From the NCBI GenBank assembly GCA_964275345.1, contig CAXYBK010000001.1, positions 1 to 44,873 on the forward strand: 44,873 nt of DNA, read 5' to 3'. Source of the stretch: MED-G78 sp964275345 (GTDB lineage Bacteria > Pseudomonadota > Gammaproteobacteria > Magnimaribacterales > D2472). Positions within the stretch are counted from its first letter, which is position 1. Each line of letters begins with the position of its first letter. Below are positions 24,170 to 32,497 of this stretch, piece after piece. Position numbers and translations under genes: made by a program. Below the pieces are notes generated by a model. That model saw nothing but the letters and a program-made list of their open reading frames with translations. It was not told where the DNA came from and did no database searches.

Positions 24170-26179
24170 ATGACAAAAACATTAAAGGTTGTTTCTGACT
24201 TTGAACCAGCAGGCAGTCAGCCAGAAGCTATATCAAGTTTAGTCGAAGGTCTAAATGATGGATTGTTGCACCAAGTGCTACTTGGAGTGACTGGTTCTGG
24301 TAAAACGTACACTATGGCTAAGGTTATTGAGGAAACTCAAAGACCTGCAATTATTATGGTTCATAACAAAACTCTAGCAGCTCAACTCTATGGAGAATTT
24401 AGAGATTTCTTTCCTAATAATTCAGTTGAGTATTTTGTTTCTTACTATGATTACTATCAACCAGAAGCTTATGTACCAACATCAGATACTTATATTGCCA
24501 AGGATGCATCTATTAATGAGCACATAGAGCAAATGCGCCTTTCAGCTACTAAGGCTTTGTTAGAAAGAAAAGATACTATTGTTATTGCAACTGTTTCATC
24601 TATTTATGGTTTAGGTGCTCCTGAATCTTATTTAAAAATGGTTATGCACTTAGACAGAGGTGACATTATTGATCAAAGAGATCTTTTAAGAAGATTATCT
24701 ACACTTCAATACACCCGTAATGATCTAGATTTTCGACGCGCCACCTTTAGAGTTAGAGGAGACACAATTGACGTCTATCCTGCTGACTCAGATAGTGAGG
24801 CCTTGCGTATAGAACTATTTGGAGATGAAATAGAAAAACTATCTTGGTTTGATCCTCTAACAGGAAGTGTTATCAATGAAACACCAAGAGCGACTATATT
24901 TCCTAAAACACATTACGTAACTCCAAAATCGACTGTGCTTGGATGTATTGATGATATTAAAGCTGAGCTTAAAGAACGATTAAATTATTTAAGGTCTATT
25001 AATAAATTAGTTGAAGCCCAAAGATTAGAGGAGCGAACTCGTTATGACATAGAGATGATGCAGGAACTTGGATATTGTCAGGGTGTTGAAAATTACTCAC
25101 GTTACTTATCAGGCAGAAACCCTGGTCAATCGCCACCTTGTTTATTTGACTATATTCCAAAAGACTCCATTGTATTTATTGATGAATCACATGTATCAGT
25201 TCCACAAATAGGCGCTATGTATAAAGGCGATAGATCAAGAAAAGAAACCCTTGTAGAGTATGGTTTTAGACTACCTTCTGCCATGGATAATCGTCCTTTA
25301 AAGTTTGAGGAATGGGAAGAGTTAGCTCCCCAAAGAGTTTATGTTTCAGCAACTCCTAACAAGTATGAGATGGAGCGTAAAGATAATTTAGTTGAACTAT
25401 TGGTAAGACCAACTGGCTTAACAGATCCTGATGTAGAAATACGACCAGCTGGCACACAAGTTGATGATGTTATTGGTGAATGTAATGAACGAGTAAAGTT
25501 AAAAGAAAAAGTGCTCATAACTACTTTGACTAAAAGAATGGCAGAAGACTTAACTGATTACCTTAATGAGAATGGCATCAAGTCTAGATATATGCATTCA
25601 GATATTGATACGGTTGAAAGAGTAGAAATTATTAGAGATCTTCGCTTAGGTGCGTTTGATGTCTTGGTAGGAATTAACTTATTAAGAGAAGGGTTGGATA
25701 TCCCAGAAGTAAGCCTTGTTGCTATATTAGATGCAGATAAAGAGGGTTTTTTAAGATCAGAGACAACTATGATACAAACGATCGGAAGGGCTGCAAGAAA
25801 TATTAGAGGAAAAGCTATTTTGTATGCTGACAAGATTACAGGTTCCATGCAAAGAGCTATTGATGAGACAGATCGAAGAAGGAGCATTCAAGAGATTTTC
25901 AATAAAGAAAATAACATTACCCCTACCTCAATTGTTAAAGGGGTTAAGGATATTATGGAAGGTGCTAGAAGCATAAAAGGTAAAGTTAAAAACAAACCTA
26001 AAGATTTAGAAAAGGATTTACCATTTAAAATTAAAGACGATACGATTGAAAACTTATCTGAAAGTGTGCAAAAACTTGAAGATCAAATGTATATTTTTGC
26101 TAAGCAAATGGAGTTTGAAAAAGCTGCCTTATGCAGAGATAAGATTAAGTACCTGAAGCGGCAGTTAATTGATTTATAG
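24170..26179 (+). CDS. uvrB: UvrABC system protein B
   Basis: The helicase-like damage-verification subunit of nucleotide excision repair, loaded by UvrA and partnered by UvrC. The 669-residue protein has Walker A GVTGSGKT (39-46), the damage-probing beta-hairpin YYDYYQPEAYVP near 93-104, VFIDESH as Walker B, helicase motifs TIGRAARN and GLDIPEVSLV, and a C-terminal UVR domain (LEDQMYIFAKQMEFEKAALC). E. coli uvrB is SOS-regulated; no LexA box is seen upstream here. The 3' end overlaps the convergent lytic transglycosylase gene by 35 bases. Confidence 0.98.
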   Translation: MTKTLKVVSDFEPAGSQPEAISSLVEGLNDGLLHQVLLGVTGSGKTYTMAKVIEETQRPAIIMVHNKTLAAQLYGEFRDFFPNNSVEYFVSYYDYYQPEAYVPTSDTYIAKDASINEHIEQMRLSATKALLERKDTIVIATVSSIYGLGAPESYLKMVMHLDRGDIIDQRDLLRRLSTLQYTRNDLDFRRATFRVRGDTIDVYPADSDSEALRIELFGDEIEKLSWFDPLTGSVINETPRATIFPKTHYVTPKSTVLGCIDDIKAELKERLNYLRSINKLVEAQRLEERTRYDIEMMQELGYCQGVENYSRYLSGRNPGQSPPCLFDYIPKDSIVFIDESHVSVPQIGAMYKGDRSRKETLVEYGFRLPSAMDNRPLKFEEWEELAPQRVYVSATPNKYEMERKDNLVELLVRPTGLTDPDVEIRPAGTQVDDVIGECNERVKLKEKVLITTLTKRMAEDLTDYLNENGIKSRYMHSDIDTVERVEIIRDLRLGAFDVLVGINLLREGLDIPEVSLVAILDADKEGFLRSETTMIQTIGRAARNIRGKAILYADKITGSMQRAIDETDRRRSIQEIFNKENNITPTSIVKGVKDIMEGARSIKGKVKNKPKDLEKDLPFKIKDDTIENLSESVQKLEDQMYIFAKQMEFEKAALCRDKIKYLKRQLIDL

Positions 26180-26879
26180 AGTCTTTGCACGAAAATACTC
26201 GCATCAATAACGCATACTCCCTTGTTCTTTCAACGAAATCGATTGTTTGTTGTCCGCGTGAATAACCATTTTGAGGTTTAAAATAAAGCTCATCACCATC
26301 AAGAACGAGCAGTTCCTTTTTCAAATCATTCCAAGTCAGTAATTGAGGCTCAATATCAATTTGGGCAATTGCATTATTAATATTTGTTGCACCTAGATTA
26401 TAAGTAGCAAGAGCAAAGTTAATTCTGTCAGAGTCAGTAAGGCCATAATTTATTGAAGCTGAAATATCTGCAAGATGCCTTGACCCGCCAATAATACTAT
26501 TCCTTGGATCAATTCTATTTGTTATTCCAAGACTTTTAGCAGTTTGTTGAGTAAGCATCATCATTCCGCGAACACCCATATTAGATTTTGCTCGAGGATT
26601 CCATTGAGATTCTTGAAAAGAGATAGCAGCCAAAAATTCCCAATCAAAATTAGTTAACTCTTCTGCCTCAAGAAATAAATCTTTAAATTTGTAGAACCTA
26701 GAATCAAGTAAGTCAGCAAATTTATTCTTATCAAAATTATTTAAAGTTAAGGTTTCCGCAGCGATTTTAGTGTACTGAGCACATTCGGTAACAATAGGAT
26801 TTACTTCCTCCACCTTTGAACAGCCAGAGAAGCTAACAATTATTAAAATAATCAAAAAATGTTGAAAGAAATTACTCAT
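26145..26879 (-). CDS. mltF: Lytic transglycosylase lipoprotein, MltF-like but without the solute-binding domain
   Basis: Cleaves peptidoglycan glycan strands to 1,6-anhydromuropeptides from the inner face of the outer membrane. The 244-residue protein has a lipobox (SFSGC, lipidated Cys20) and an SLT goose-type lysozyme domain from about 76: AAISFQESQWNPRAKS with catalytic Glu90, then GVRGMMMLTQQTAKSLGI, FALATYNLGATNI and the MltF-like tail YFKPQNGYSRGQQTIDFVERTREY. Full MltF is about 500 residues because of an N-terminal periplasmic binding-protein-like regulatory domain; that domain is absent and replaced by about 55 residues. Divergence from purL is the classical mltF position, which supports the name. 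Confidence 0.82.
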   Translation of the reverse strand: MSNFFQHFLIILIIVSFSGCSKVEEVNPIVTECAQYTKIAAETLTLNNFDKNKFADLLDSRFYKFKDLFLEAEELTNFDWEFLAAISFQESQWNPRAKSNMGVRGMMMLTQQTAKSLGITNRIDPRNSIIGGSRHLADISASINYGLTDSDRINFALATYNLGATNINNAIAQIDIEPQLLTWNDLKKELLVLDGDELYFKPQNGYSRGQQTIDFVERTREYALLMRVFSCKDSINQLTAASGT

Positions 26880-26942
26880 TTATATATTTTTAATTCAAAA
26901 CATCACTATAATTACTGCATACATTATTTCAGACCGGAACAA

Positions 26943-29900
26943 GTGTCAAAGACTAGTTGCCTAATTCTTCAAGGTAAAAAAAGTTTTTCTATCTCCAAAT
27001 TGGACCAACTCAACCGCGCTTTTAATAAAGCCAATGGTCTAGAGGCATTAATTTCTTGTAATGAGATATATCTAATTTCTAGTCAAATAGCTCTAGATAC
27101 AGAGCTTGATGAGATTTCTCAAATTGTAAAAGGTTCTCAAAATATAGATACATTTTTATTTTTAATTGGTCCTAGAAGTGGAACTATTACACCCTGGTCT
27201 TCAAAAACGGAAGATATTTTTAAAAATGTCGGCATTAAACAAATTGAAAGAGTTGAAAGATTTTTTGGTTTTTCTATTTCGGGACTAAATCAATCAATTG
27301 ATGCTTTAGATCTATCGATGCTTTTCGATCGAATGACTCAAGATATTTATAAGTCAGTAGAAGATTGCTCTTCTACTTTAAATCCTAATCCAAAGAGACT
27401 TATAAATCATATTGATATACTCACTGATGGAAAAGGTGCATTAGTTAATGCTAATAAAGCTTTTGGTTTTGCATTAAGTGCTGATGAAATTGATTATTTA
27501 TTTAATTTTTATTCAAAGGAAGATAGAAATCCAACTGATGCTGAGTTAATGATGTTTGCCCAAGCCAACTCTGAACATTGCCGCCATAAGATTTTTAATG
27601 CAGATTGGATTGTTGATGAAGTTAAAGTTAAAAATTCTCTTTTTGACCTTATTAAAGTAACGAGTAAAAATTCTCCAAACGGCATCATATCAGCCTATAA
27701 AGATAATGCTGCTGTTACAAAAGGCAAAGAGGTTGAAAGACTCCATCAGGATGAAAAAAACCTTTATTCTTTGCAAAATGAGTTATTGAATTCAACGATA
27801 AAAGTTGAAACTCATAATCATCCTACTGCTATTTCTCCTTATCCTGGAGCAGCTACAGGTTCGGGTGGTGAAATTAGAGATGAGGGCGCTACAGGCAGAG
27901 GGGCAAAACCAAAAATAGGTTTAGTTGGTTATAACGTTTCTAATCTAAGAATTCCAAATCTTTCAAGAGATTGGGAAAATGATGAACATTCTCCTGAAAG
28001 AATTGCATCACCTTTAGATATTATGATCGAAGCGCCTATAGGAGCAGCGGCATTTAATAATGAGTTTGGACGACCTTGTACCCTGGGTTACTTTAGATCT
28101 TTTGAAACTCCTTTCGATGATAAAAAAGTTGCTTTTGGTTATCACAAGCCAATTATGTTAGCCGGTGGTATTGGAGAAATTAGGGATAAAAATAATTTTA
28201 AACTTCAAATAGAAGACGGTTATATTGTTGTTGTCTTAGGAGGGCCAGCAATGCTTATTGGCCTTGGCGGAGGAGCTGCTTCATCTGTTTCTTCAGGCGA
28301 TAGTGATGAAGATTTAGATTTTGCGTCTGTTCAAAGAGATAACGCGGAAATGGAAAGAAGATGTCAGGAAGTTATTAATAGATGCTCATCTATGGATGAG
28401 AGTTATATTGAATTTATTCATGATGTCGGCGCAGGTGGTTTATCTAACGCAATTCCAGAACTAGCTAAAGATTCAGAGCTAGGTGTCCTCATTAATCTTG
28501 ATTCAATTCCTTCTTCTGATGAATCTATGTCCCCAATGGAAATTTGGTCAAATGAATCTCAAGAAAGGTATGTTTTAGCAATCCATCCAGACAACAAAGA
28601 GGCCTTTGTTGCAATTTGTGAGCGTGAAAGATGCGCTTATGCTTTAGTTGGATATACAACAGAAGAAAAGTTTGTAAAGCTTTATGATTTTTCAACAGAC
28701 ACCTACCCAGTTGATGTTCCCTTAAGCATGCTTTTTGGAGAACTGCCTATAAGTAATATGGAGGTTAAATCTGAATCATATCCTACTCATACTTCTGATA
28801 TGCAAGGTTATGCATTAGAAGAATCTATTCACCAAGTGCTTCAACATCCAACTGTGGCATGTAAATCATTTTTGATTACTATTGGCGATAGAACTGTTGG
28901 AGGCATGACAGCTAGAGATCAATTTGTTGGGCCTTGGCAAGTTCCAACATCAAATTTCTCAATGAGTTTACGCTCATTTACTGATTTTTCTGGTGAAGTT
29001 GTAACTATTGGTGAAAAGCCAACTTTGGCAATCAACAATCCTGCAGCCTCTATGCGAATGGCTATGGCAGAGGCACTTACTAATATGGTTTCAGCACCTA
29101 TTGTAGGTATGGATCAGATTCAGGTATCAGCAAATTGGATGGCAGCTTCTGGAGAGAATATAGAAGACTTAGCTTTAAGAAAAGGAGTTGAGGCTTTATC
29201 GAATTTCTCTATAGACTTAGGTATTTCTATTCCAGTAGGTAAAGACTCTTTATCTATGAGAACAAAATGGCAAGAGAATAATGATCAGTATGTTGTTAAA
29301 AGTCCACTTTCTGGAGTCATTACAGCTATGGCGCCTGTTGATGATGTAAGAGATGCAGTTACAACTCTCCTCAAAACAGATGTCGATTCACAATTAGTTC
29401 TCATAAAGCTTAATGATAAAAATCGTCTTGGTGGTTCAATTTTTTCAGAGGTTTATAAACAAGATGTTCAAGAGACTCCAGATGTAGATAGTGCTGAATT
29501 ATTTATCAAGATGTTCGATCTAACTCAATCTTTAATTCAAGAAGGTTCTATAGATGCATTACATGATGTTTCTGATGGTGGTTTAGTATCAGCTCTTTGT
29601 GAATTAGCTTTTACAGCAAGAACAGGAATTAGCATTAACTTGGATTCTTTAGTTAAGGATAAGAGCTTATTAAATGAAGTGTTATTTAATGAAGAAATTG
29701 GATTAATTCTACAGATCAATAAATCTAAGGGCATTGATATTACAAATCAATTTAATGCAAAAGGTCTTAATGCTTATGTTCTAGGAGAATTAAATAATAA
29801 AGACGCATTAGAGATTAACTTAAATGAACAAACTATTTTCTCTGATTCAGTCGCAAATCTAGAAACTATATGGCGTCAAACTTCTCATGCCATTCAAAGT

Positions 29901-30803
29901 CTTCGTGATAATAAAGAGTCAGCTGATTCAGAGTTAAGTCTTGTAACCGATGGTTACACAGGACTTTTTTCTAAAGACTCTTTTATCGATCCAGGTTTAA
30001 ATAATTTTAGTATTAAATCAAGCAAACCTTCTGTAGCTATACTTCGTGAGCAAGGTGTTAATGGTCAAATGGAAATGGCAGCGGCATTTCACCTAGCAGG
30101 ATTTAATGCTGTCGATGTGCATATGCAAGACTTGCTAGATGGCTCTAAAAATATAAATAACTTTAATGGTATGGCGGTCTGTGGAGGTTTTTCATACGGC
30201 GATGTTCTTGGCGCTGGCGGAGGTTGGTCAAAAACAATATTGCATAATCAAAGAATTAAAGATCAATTTGAAGAATTCTTTATAAATAATTCTACTTTCA
30301 CCCTTGGTGTTTGTAATGGTTGCCAAATGCTTTCTAACTTAAAAGATATTATTCCTGATGCAGATAATTGGCCAGATTTTGTAAAAAATCGCTCTGACCA
30401 ATTTGAAGCTAGATTAGTTCAGGTTGAAATAAATAAAAGTAATTCAGTTTTGCTTCAATCAATGGAAGGCTGGCAAGTTCCAATTGCTTCAGCACATGGA
30501 GAGGGTAGAGCCCTGTTTGTAAATGAAGAACAAATAGCTTTATTGAATGCTTCAAGTCAGGTTGCTATGAAATATATTAATTCACAAGGACAGCCTACCG
30601 AACAATACCCTTTAAATCCAAATGGATCTACTGATGGGTTAACTGGAATCACTGCAGCAGATGGCAGAGTTACTATTATGATGCCTCATCCTGAAAGGGT
30701 ATTTAGAGCTCAGCAATTTTCTTGGAAGCCGAGCAATTGGAAGGATTTTTCTCCTTGGATGCAAATGTTTTTAAATGCTAGGTTATTTAGCGAGGGATCT
30801 TAA
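26943..30803 (+). CDS. purL: Phosphoribosylformylglycinamidine synthase (single-chain PurL)
   Basis: ATP- and glutamine-dependent conversion of FGAR to FGAM, step four of purine synthesis. The long proteobacterial form combines an N-terminal PurS-like domain, the two-lobed FGAM synthetase (SEHCRHKIFNADW, KVETHNHPTAISPYPGAATGSGGEIRDE, GGLSNAIPE) and a C-terminal glutaminase with nucleophile in LGVCNGCQML and GEGRALF plus MPHPERVFR. I prefer GTG 26943 (about 1286 residues), because it gives MSKTSCLILQGKKSFSISKL, the expected PurL start. An ATG at 26859 adds 28 residues unlike the family and would overlap the divergent mltF-like gene. Confidence 0.96.
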   Translation: MSKTSCLILQGKKSFSISKLDQLNRAFNKANGLEALISCNEIYLISSQIALDTELDEISQIVKGSQNIDTFLFLIGPRSGTITPWSSKTEDIFKNVGIKQIERVERFFGFSISGLNQSIDALDLSMLFDRMTQDIYKSVEDCSSTLNPNPKRLINHIDILTDGKGALVNANKAFGFALSADEIDYLFNFYSKEDRNPTDAELMMFAQANSEHCRHKIFNADWIVDEVKVKNSLFDLIKVTSKNSPNGIISAYKDNAAVTKGKEVERLHQDEKNLYSLQNELLNSTIKVETHNHPTAISPYPGAATGSGGEIRDEGATGRGAKPKIGLVGYNVSNLRIPNLSRDWENDEHSPERIASPLDIMIEAPIGAAAFNNEFGRPCTLGYFRSFETPFDDKKVAFGYHKPIMLAGGIGEIRDKNNFKLQIEDGYIVVVLGGPAMLIGLGGGAASSVSSGDSDEDLDFASVQRDNAEMERRCQEVINRCSSMDESYIEFIHDVGAGGLSNAIPELAKDSELGVLINLDSIPSSDESMSPMEIWSNESQERYVLAIHPDNKEAFVAICERERCAYALVGYTTEEKFVKLYDFSTDTYPVDVPLSMLFGELPISNMEVKSESYPTHTSDMQGYALEESIHQVLQHPTVACKSFLITIGDRTVGGMTARDQFVGPWQVPTSNFSMSLRSFTDFSGEVVTIGEKPTLAINNPAASMRMAMAEALTNMVSAPIVGMDQIQVSANWMAASGENIEDLALRKGVEALSNFSIDLGISIPVGKDSLSMRTKWQENNDQYVVKSPLSGVITAMAPVDDVRDAVTTLLKTDVDSQLVLIKLNDKNRLGGSIFSEVYKQDVQETPDVDSAELFIKMFDLTQSLIQEGSIDALHDVSDGGLVSALCELAFTARTGISINLDSLVKDKSLLNEVLFNEEIGLILQINKSKGIDITNQFNAKGLNAYVLGELNNKDALEINLNEQTIFSDSVANLETIWRQTSHAIQSLRDNKESADSELSLVTDGYTGLFSKDSFIDPGLNNFSIKSSKPSVAILREQGVNGQMEMAAAFHLAGFNAVDVHMQDLLDGSKNINNFNGMAVCGGFSYGDVLGAGGGWSKTILHNQRIKDQFEEFFINNSTFTLGVCNGCQMLSNLKDIIPDADNWPDFVKNRSDQFEARLVQVEINKSNSVLLQSMEGWQVPIASAHGEGRALFVNEEQIALLNASSQVAMKYINSQGQPTEQYPLNPNGSTDGLTGITAADGRVTIMMPHPERVFRAQQFSWKPSNWKDFSPWMQMFLNARLFSEGS

Positions 30804-31340
30804 TTACCAAATAGTAATATCTTCTTCTCTAAAGCTGAAGTTATTATCTTTTTTGTCTTCAATATAATATTCCAAAGTTTTCTTAACAGTCGGAAATGCT
30901 AGTTCATCCCATGGTATTTCAGATTCATCAAATAATTTGACCTCAATACTTTCTGATGTGGGGCCATAATTATCATCAAGTAAATCCGCTAGAAAGAAAA
31001 AATGGATTTGATTGATATGAGGCAAGCTAAACATTGTGTAAGGCATCTTAACCTTTGCCTCAGAACCTGTTTCCTCAAAAGTCTCTCTTAAGGCACCTGC
31101 TCTAACAGTTTCAGCATTTTCCATGAAGCCTGCAGGCAAAGTCCAATAACCTTTTCGAGGATGAATATTTCTTTTTGCCATCAATATCTTGTTATCTCTT
31201 ATACAAAGCGCTCCAACAACCATATTAGGATTGGTGTAATGTATTACCTCACAATCAGCACATATATGACGCTTGAGATTATCATCTGCTGGAACTTTAA
31301 ATTCTATTTTTGAGCTTCCGCAATCTGGACAGTATTTCAA
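30804..31340 (-). CDS. Nudix hydrolase with N-terminal zinc ribbon
   Basis: A 178-residue hydrolase of nucleoside-diphosphate derivatives. The N-terminus is a four-cysteine zinc ribbon (Cys4, Cys7, Cys27, Cys30) as in NADH pyrophosphatase-type Nudix proteins. The Nudix box is complete: GFMENAETVRAGALRETFEE with the following TG, satisfying G-x5-E-x7-RE-x2-EE-x-G. At this short length it lacks the large N-terminal domain of NudC. ADP-ribose or NAD-type substrates are likely but not shown. Its stop is immediately next to the purL stop (convergent), and it diverges from a second Nudix gene. Confidence 0.85.
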   Translation of the reverse strand: MKYCPDCGSSKIEFKVPADDNLKRHICADCEVIHYTNPNMVVGALCIRDNKILMAKRNIHPRKGYWTLPAGFMENAETVRAGALRETFEETGSEAKVKMPYTMFSLPHINQIHFFFLADLLDDNYGPTSESIEVKLFDESEIPWDELAFPTVKKTLEYYIEDKKDNNFSFREEDITIW

Positions 31341-31392
31341 ATTTCTACCTAAAAAAAAGATTATGTAAGTTTAAAAAGTTAAACTTATCAAC

Positions 31393-31971
31393 ATGATCGA
31401 TAGCATAAAGCAAAAGCTTGAAAAACTAAATCCTAGCAAGCCTACAAATTTAAAAAAAGCAGGCGTTTTAATAGCAATACTTAATTATGATGAATATATT
31501 GATTCACCTTCTATCATATACACACAAAGATCTTCTATAGTTTCGACGCATTCTGGTGAAGTAAGTTTCCCAGGGGGCATGATGGAGGATATTGACACAG
31601 ATCTTTATCAAACAGCATTAAGAGAATCACATGAGGAAATGAATCTAGATCCCTCAATAGTAACTAGAATAGGTAGATTAAATTATTTAATTTCAAGATA
31701 TGACATTGAGGTTAATCCATTTGTTGCTGTTATCGATGAAAAACCTAATTTAGAAGGTAATTCAGAAATTGAAGAAATATTTGAAGTACCTATTGAGTTC
31801 TTGTTAAACAAAAATAATATGACTACTCAGACATTTCAAAGAGATAATATGAAGCTAGAAATGCCTACTTGGTATTATAATGATCAAAAGATATGGGGAC
31901 TTACAGCTATGATCACTGCGGATTTATTAAATATATGTTTTGATGCAAATATTGGAGTCATAAGAAGATAA
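31393..31971 (+). CDS. nudL: Nudix hydrolase, CoA pyrophosphatase (NudL) type
   Basis: A 192-residue protein. The element HSGEVSFPGGMMED just before and within the Nudix box, preceded by IIYTQRSSIVSTHSGE, is the UPF0035/CoA-binding signature of NudL-type CoA pyrophosphatases, followed by TALRESHEEMNL. The final glycine of the Nudix consensus is Asn here (EEMN rather than EE-x-G), a small departure. The enzyme would cleave CoA to 3',5'-ADP and 4'-phosphopantetheine. The next gene starts one base after its stop. Confidence 0.82.
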   Translation: MIDSIKQKLEKLNPSKPTNLKKAGVLIAILNYDEYIDSPSIIYTQRSSIVSTHSGEVSFPGGMMEDIDTDLYQTALRESHEEMNLDPSIVTRIGRLNYLISRYDIEVNPFVAVIDEKPNLEGNSEIEEIFEVPIEFLLNKNNMTTQTFQRDNMKLEMPTWYYNDQKIWGLTAMITADLLNICFDANIGVIRR

Positions 31972-31972
31972 G

Positions 31973-32485
31973 ATGATTACCAGTTTAGGCAATAAAAAAT
32001 TAACAACCGATAATGATGATTATTGGATAGCACCAGACGCTAATATTATTGGTTCTGTTCATTTAGCGAAGGATGCTAGTGTTTGGTTCAATTGCACTCT
32101 AAGAGCAGACAATGAGCCTATTGTTATAGGAGAGGGATCCAATGTGCAAGATGGCAGTATTATTCATACAGATCCAGGTTTTAAATGTACTGTTGGTAAA
32201 TTTGTAACTATTGGTCATATGGCAATGCTTCATGGATGTGAGATAGGAGATGGTTCTCTGATTGGAATAGGATCTGTTATTTTAAATGGAGCAAAGATAG
32301 GTAAAAATTGTATTATTGGTGCAAAAGCTCTTATTACAGAAAATATGGTGGTTCCTGATGGCTCTATGGTTTTAGGAATGCCAGGTAAGATTAAAAAACA
32401 ACTTACCGAAGAAGAGCAAATGATGCCTGCACTTAATGCACATCATTATATTGAAAATTACAAAAAATATAAAAATATTAAATAA
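31973..32485 (+). CDS. Gamma-carbonic-anhydrase-like hexapeptide-repeat protein (YrdA/PaaY type)
   Basis: A 170-residue left-handed beta-helix protein. Imperfect hexapeptide repeats run from about 20 to 140 (IGSVHLAKDASVWFNCTLRA onward). The three metal-binding histidines of gamma-class carbonic anhydrases are in place: His65 (SIIHTD), His82 and His87 (TIGHMAMLHG). YrdA-like members are metalloproteins, often without measured anhydrase activity, so CO2 hydration is only a possibility. It sits one base after nudL and 12 bases before alaS. Confidence 0.85.
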   Translation: MITSLGNKKLTTDNDDYWIAPDANIIGSVHLAKDASVWFNCTLRADNEPIVIGEGSNVQDGSIIHTDPGFKCTVGKFVTIGHMAMLHGCEIGDGSLIGIGSVILNGAKIGKNCIIGAKALITENMVVPDGSMVLGMPGKIKKQLTEEEQMMPALNAHHYIENYKKYKNIK

Positions 32486-32497
32486 ATTTTAATCATC

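Noticed and set aside
25558..25887. Minus-strand open frame of 109 codons inside uvrB
   Set aside because: Shadow of conserved helicase motifs on the other strand; no initiation signal and no family resemblance.
26859..26942. PurL N-terminal extension from ATG 26859
   Set aside because: The extra 28 residues do not resemble the start of PurL and would overlap the divergent transglycosylase gene; GTG 26943 gives the expected start.
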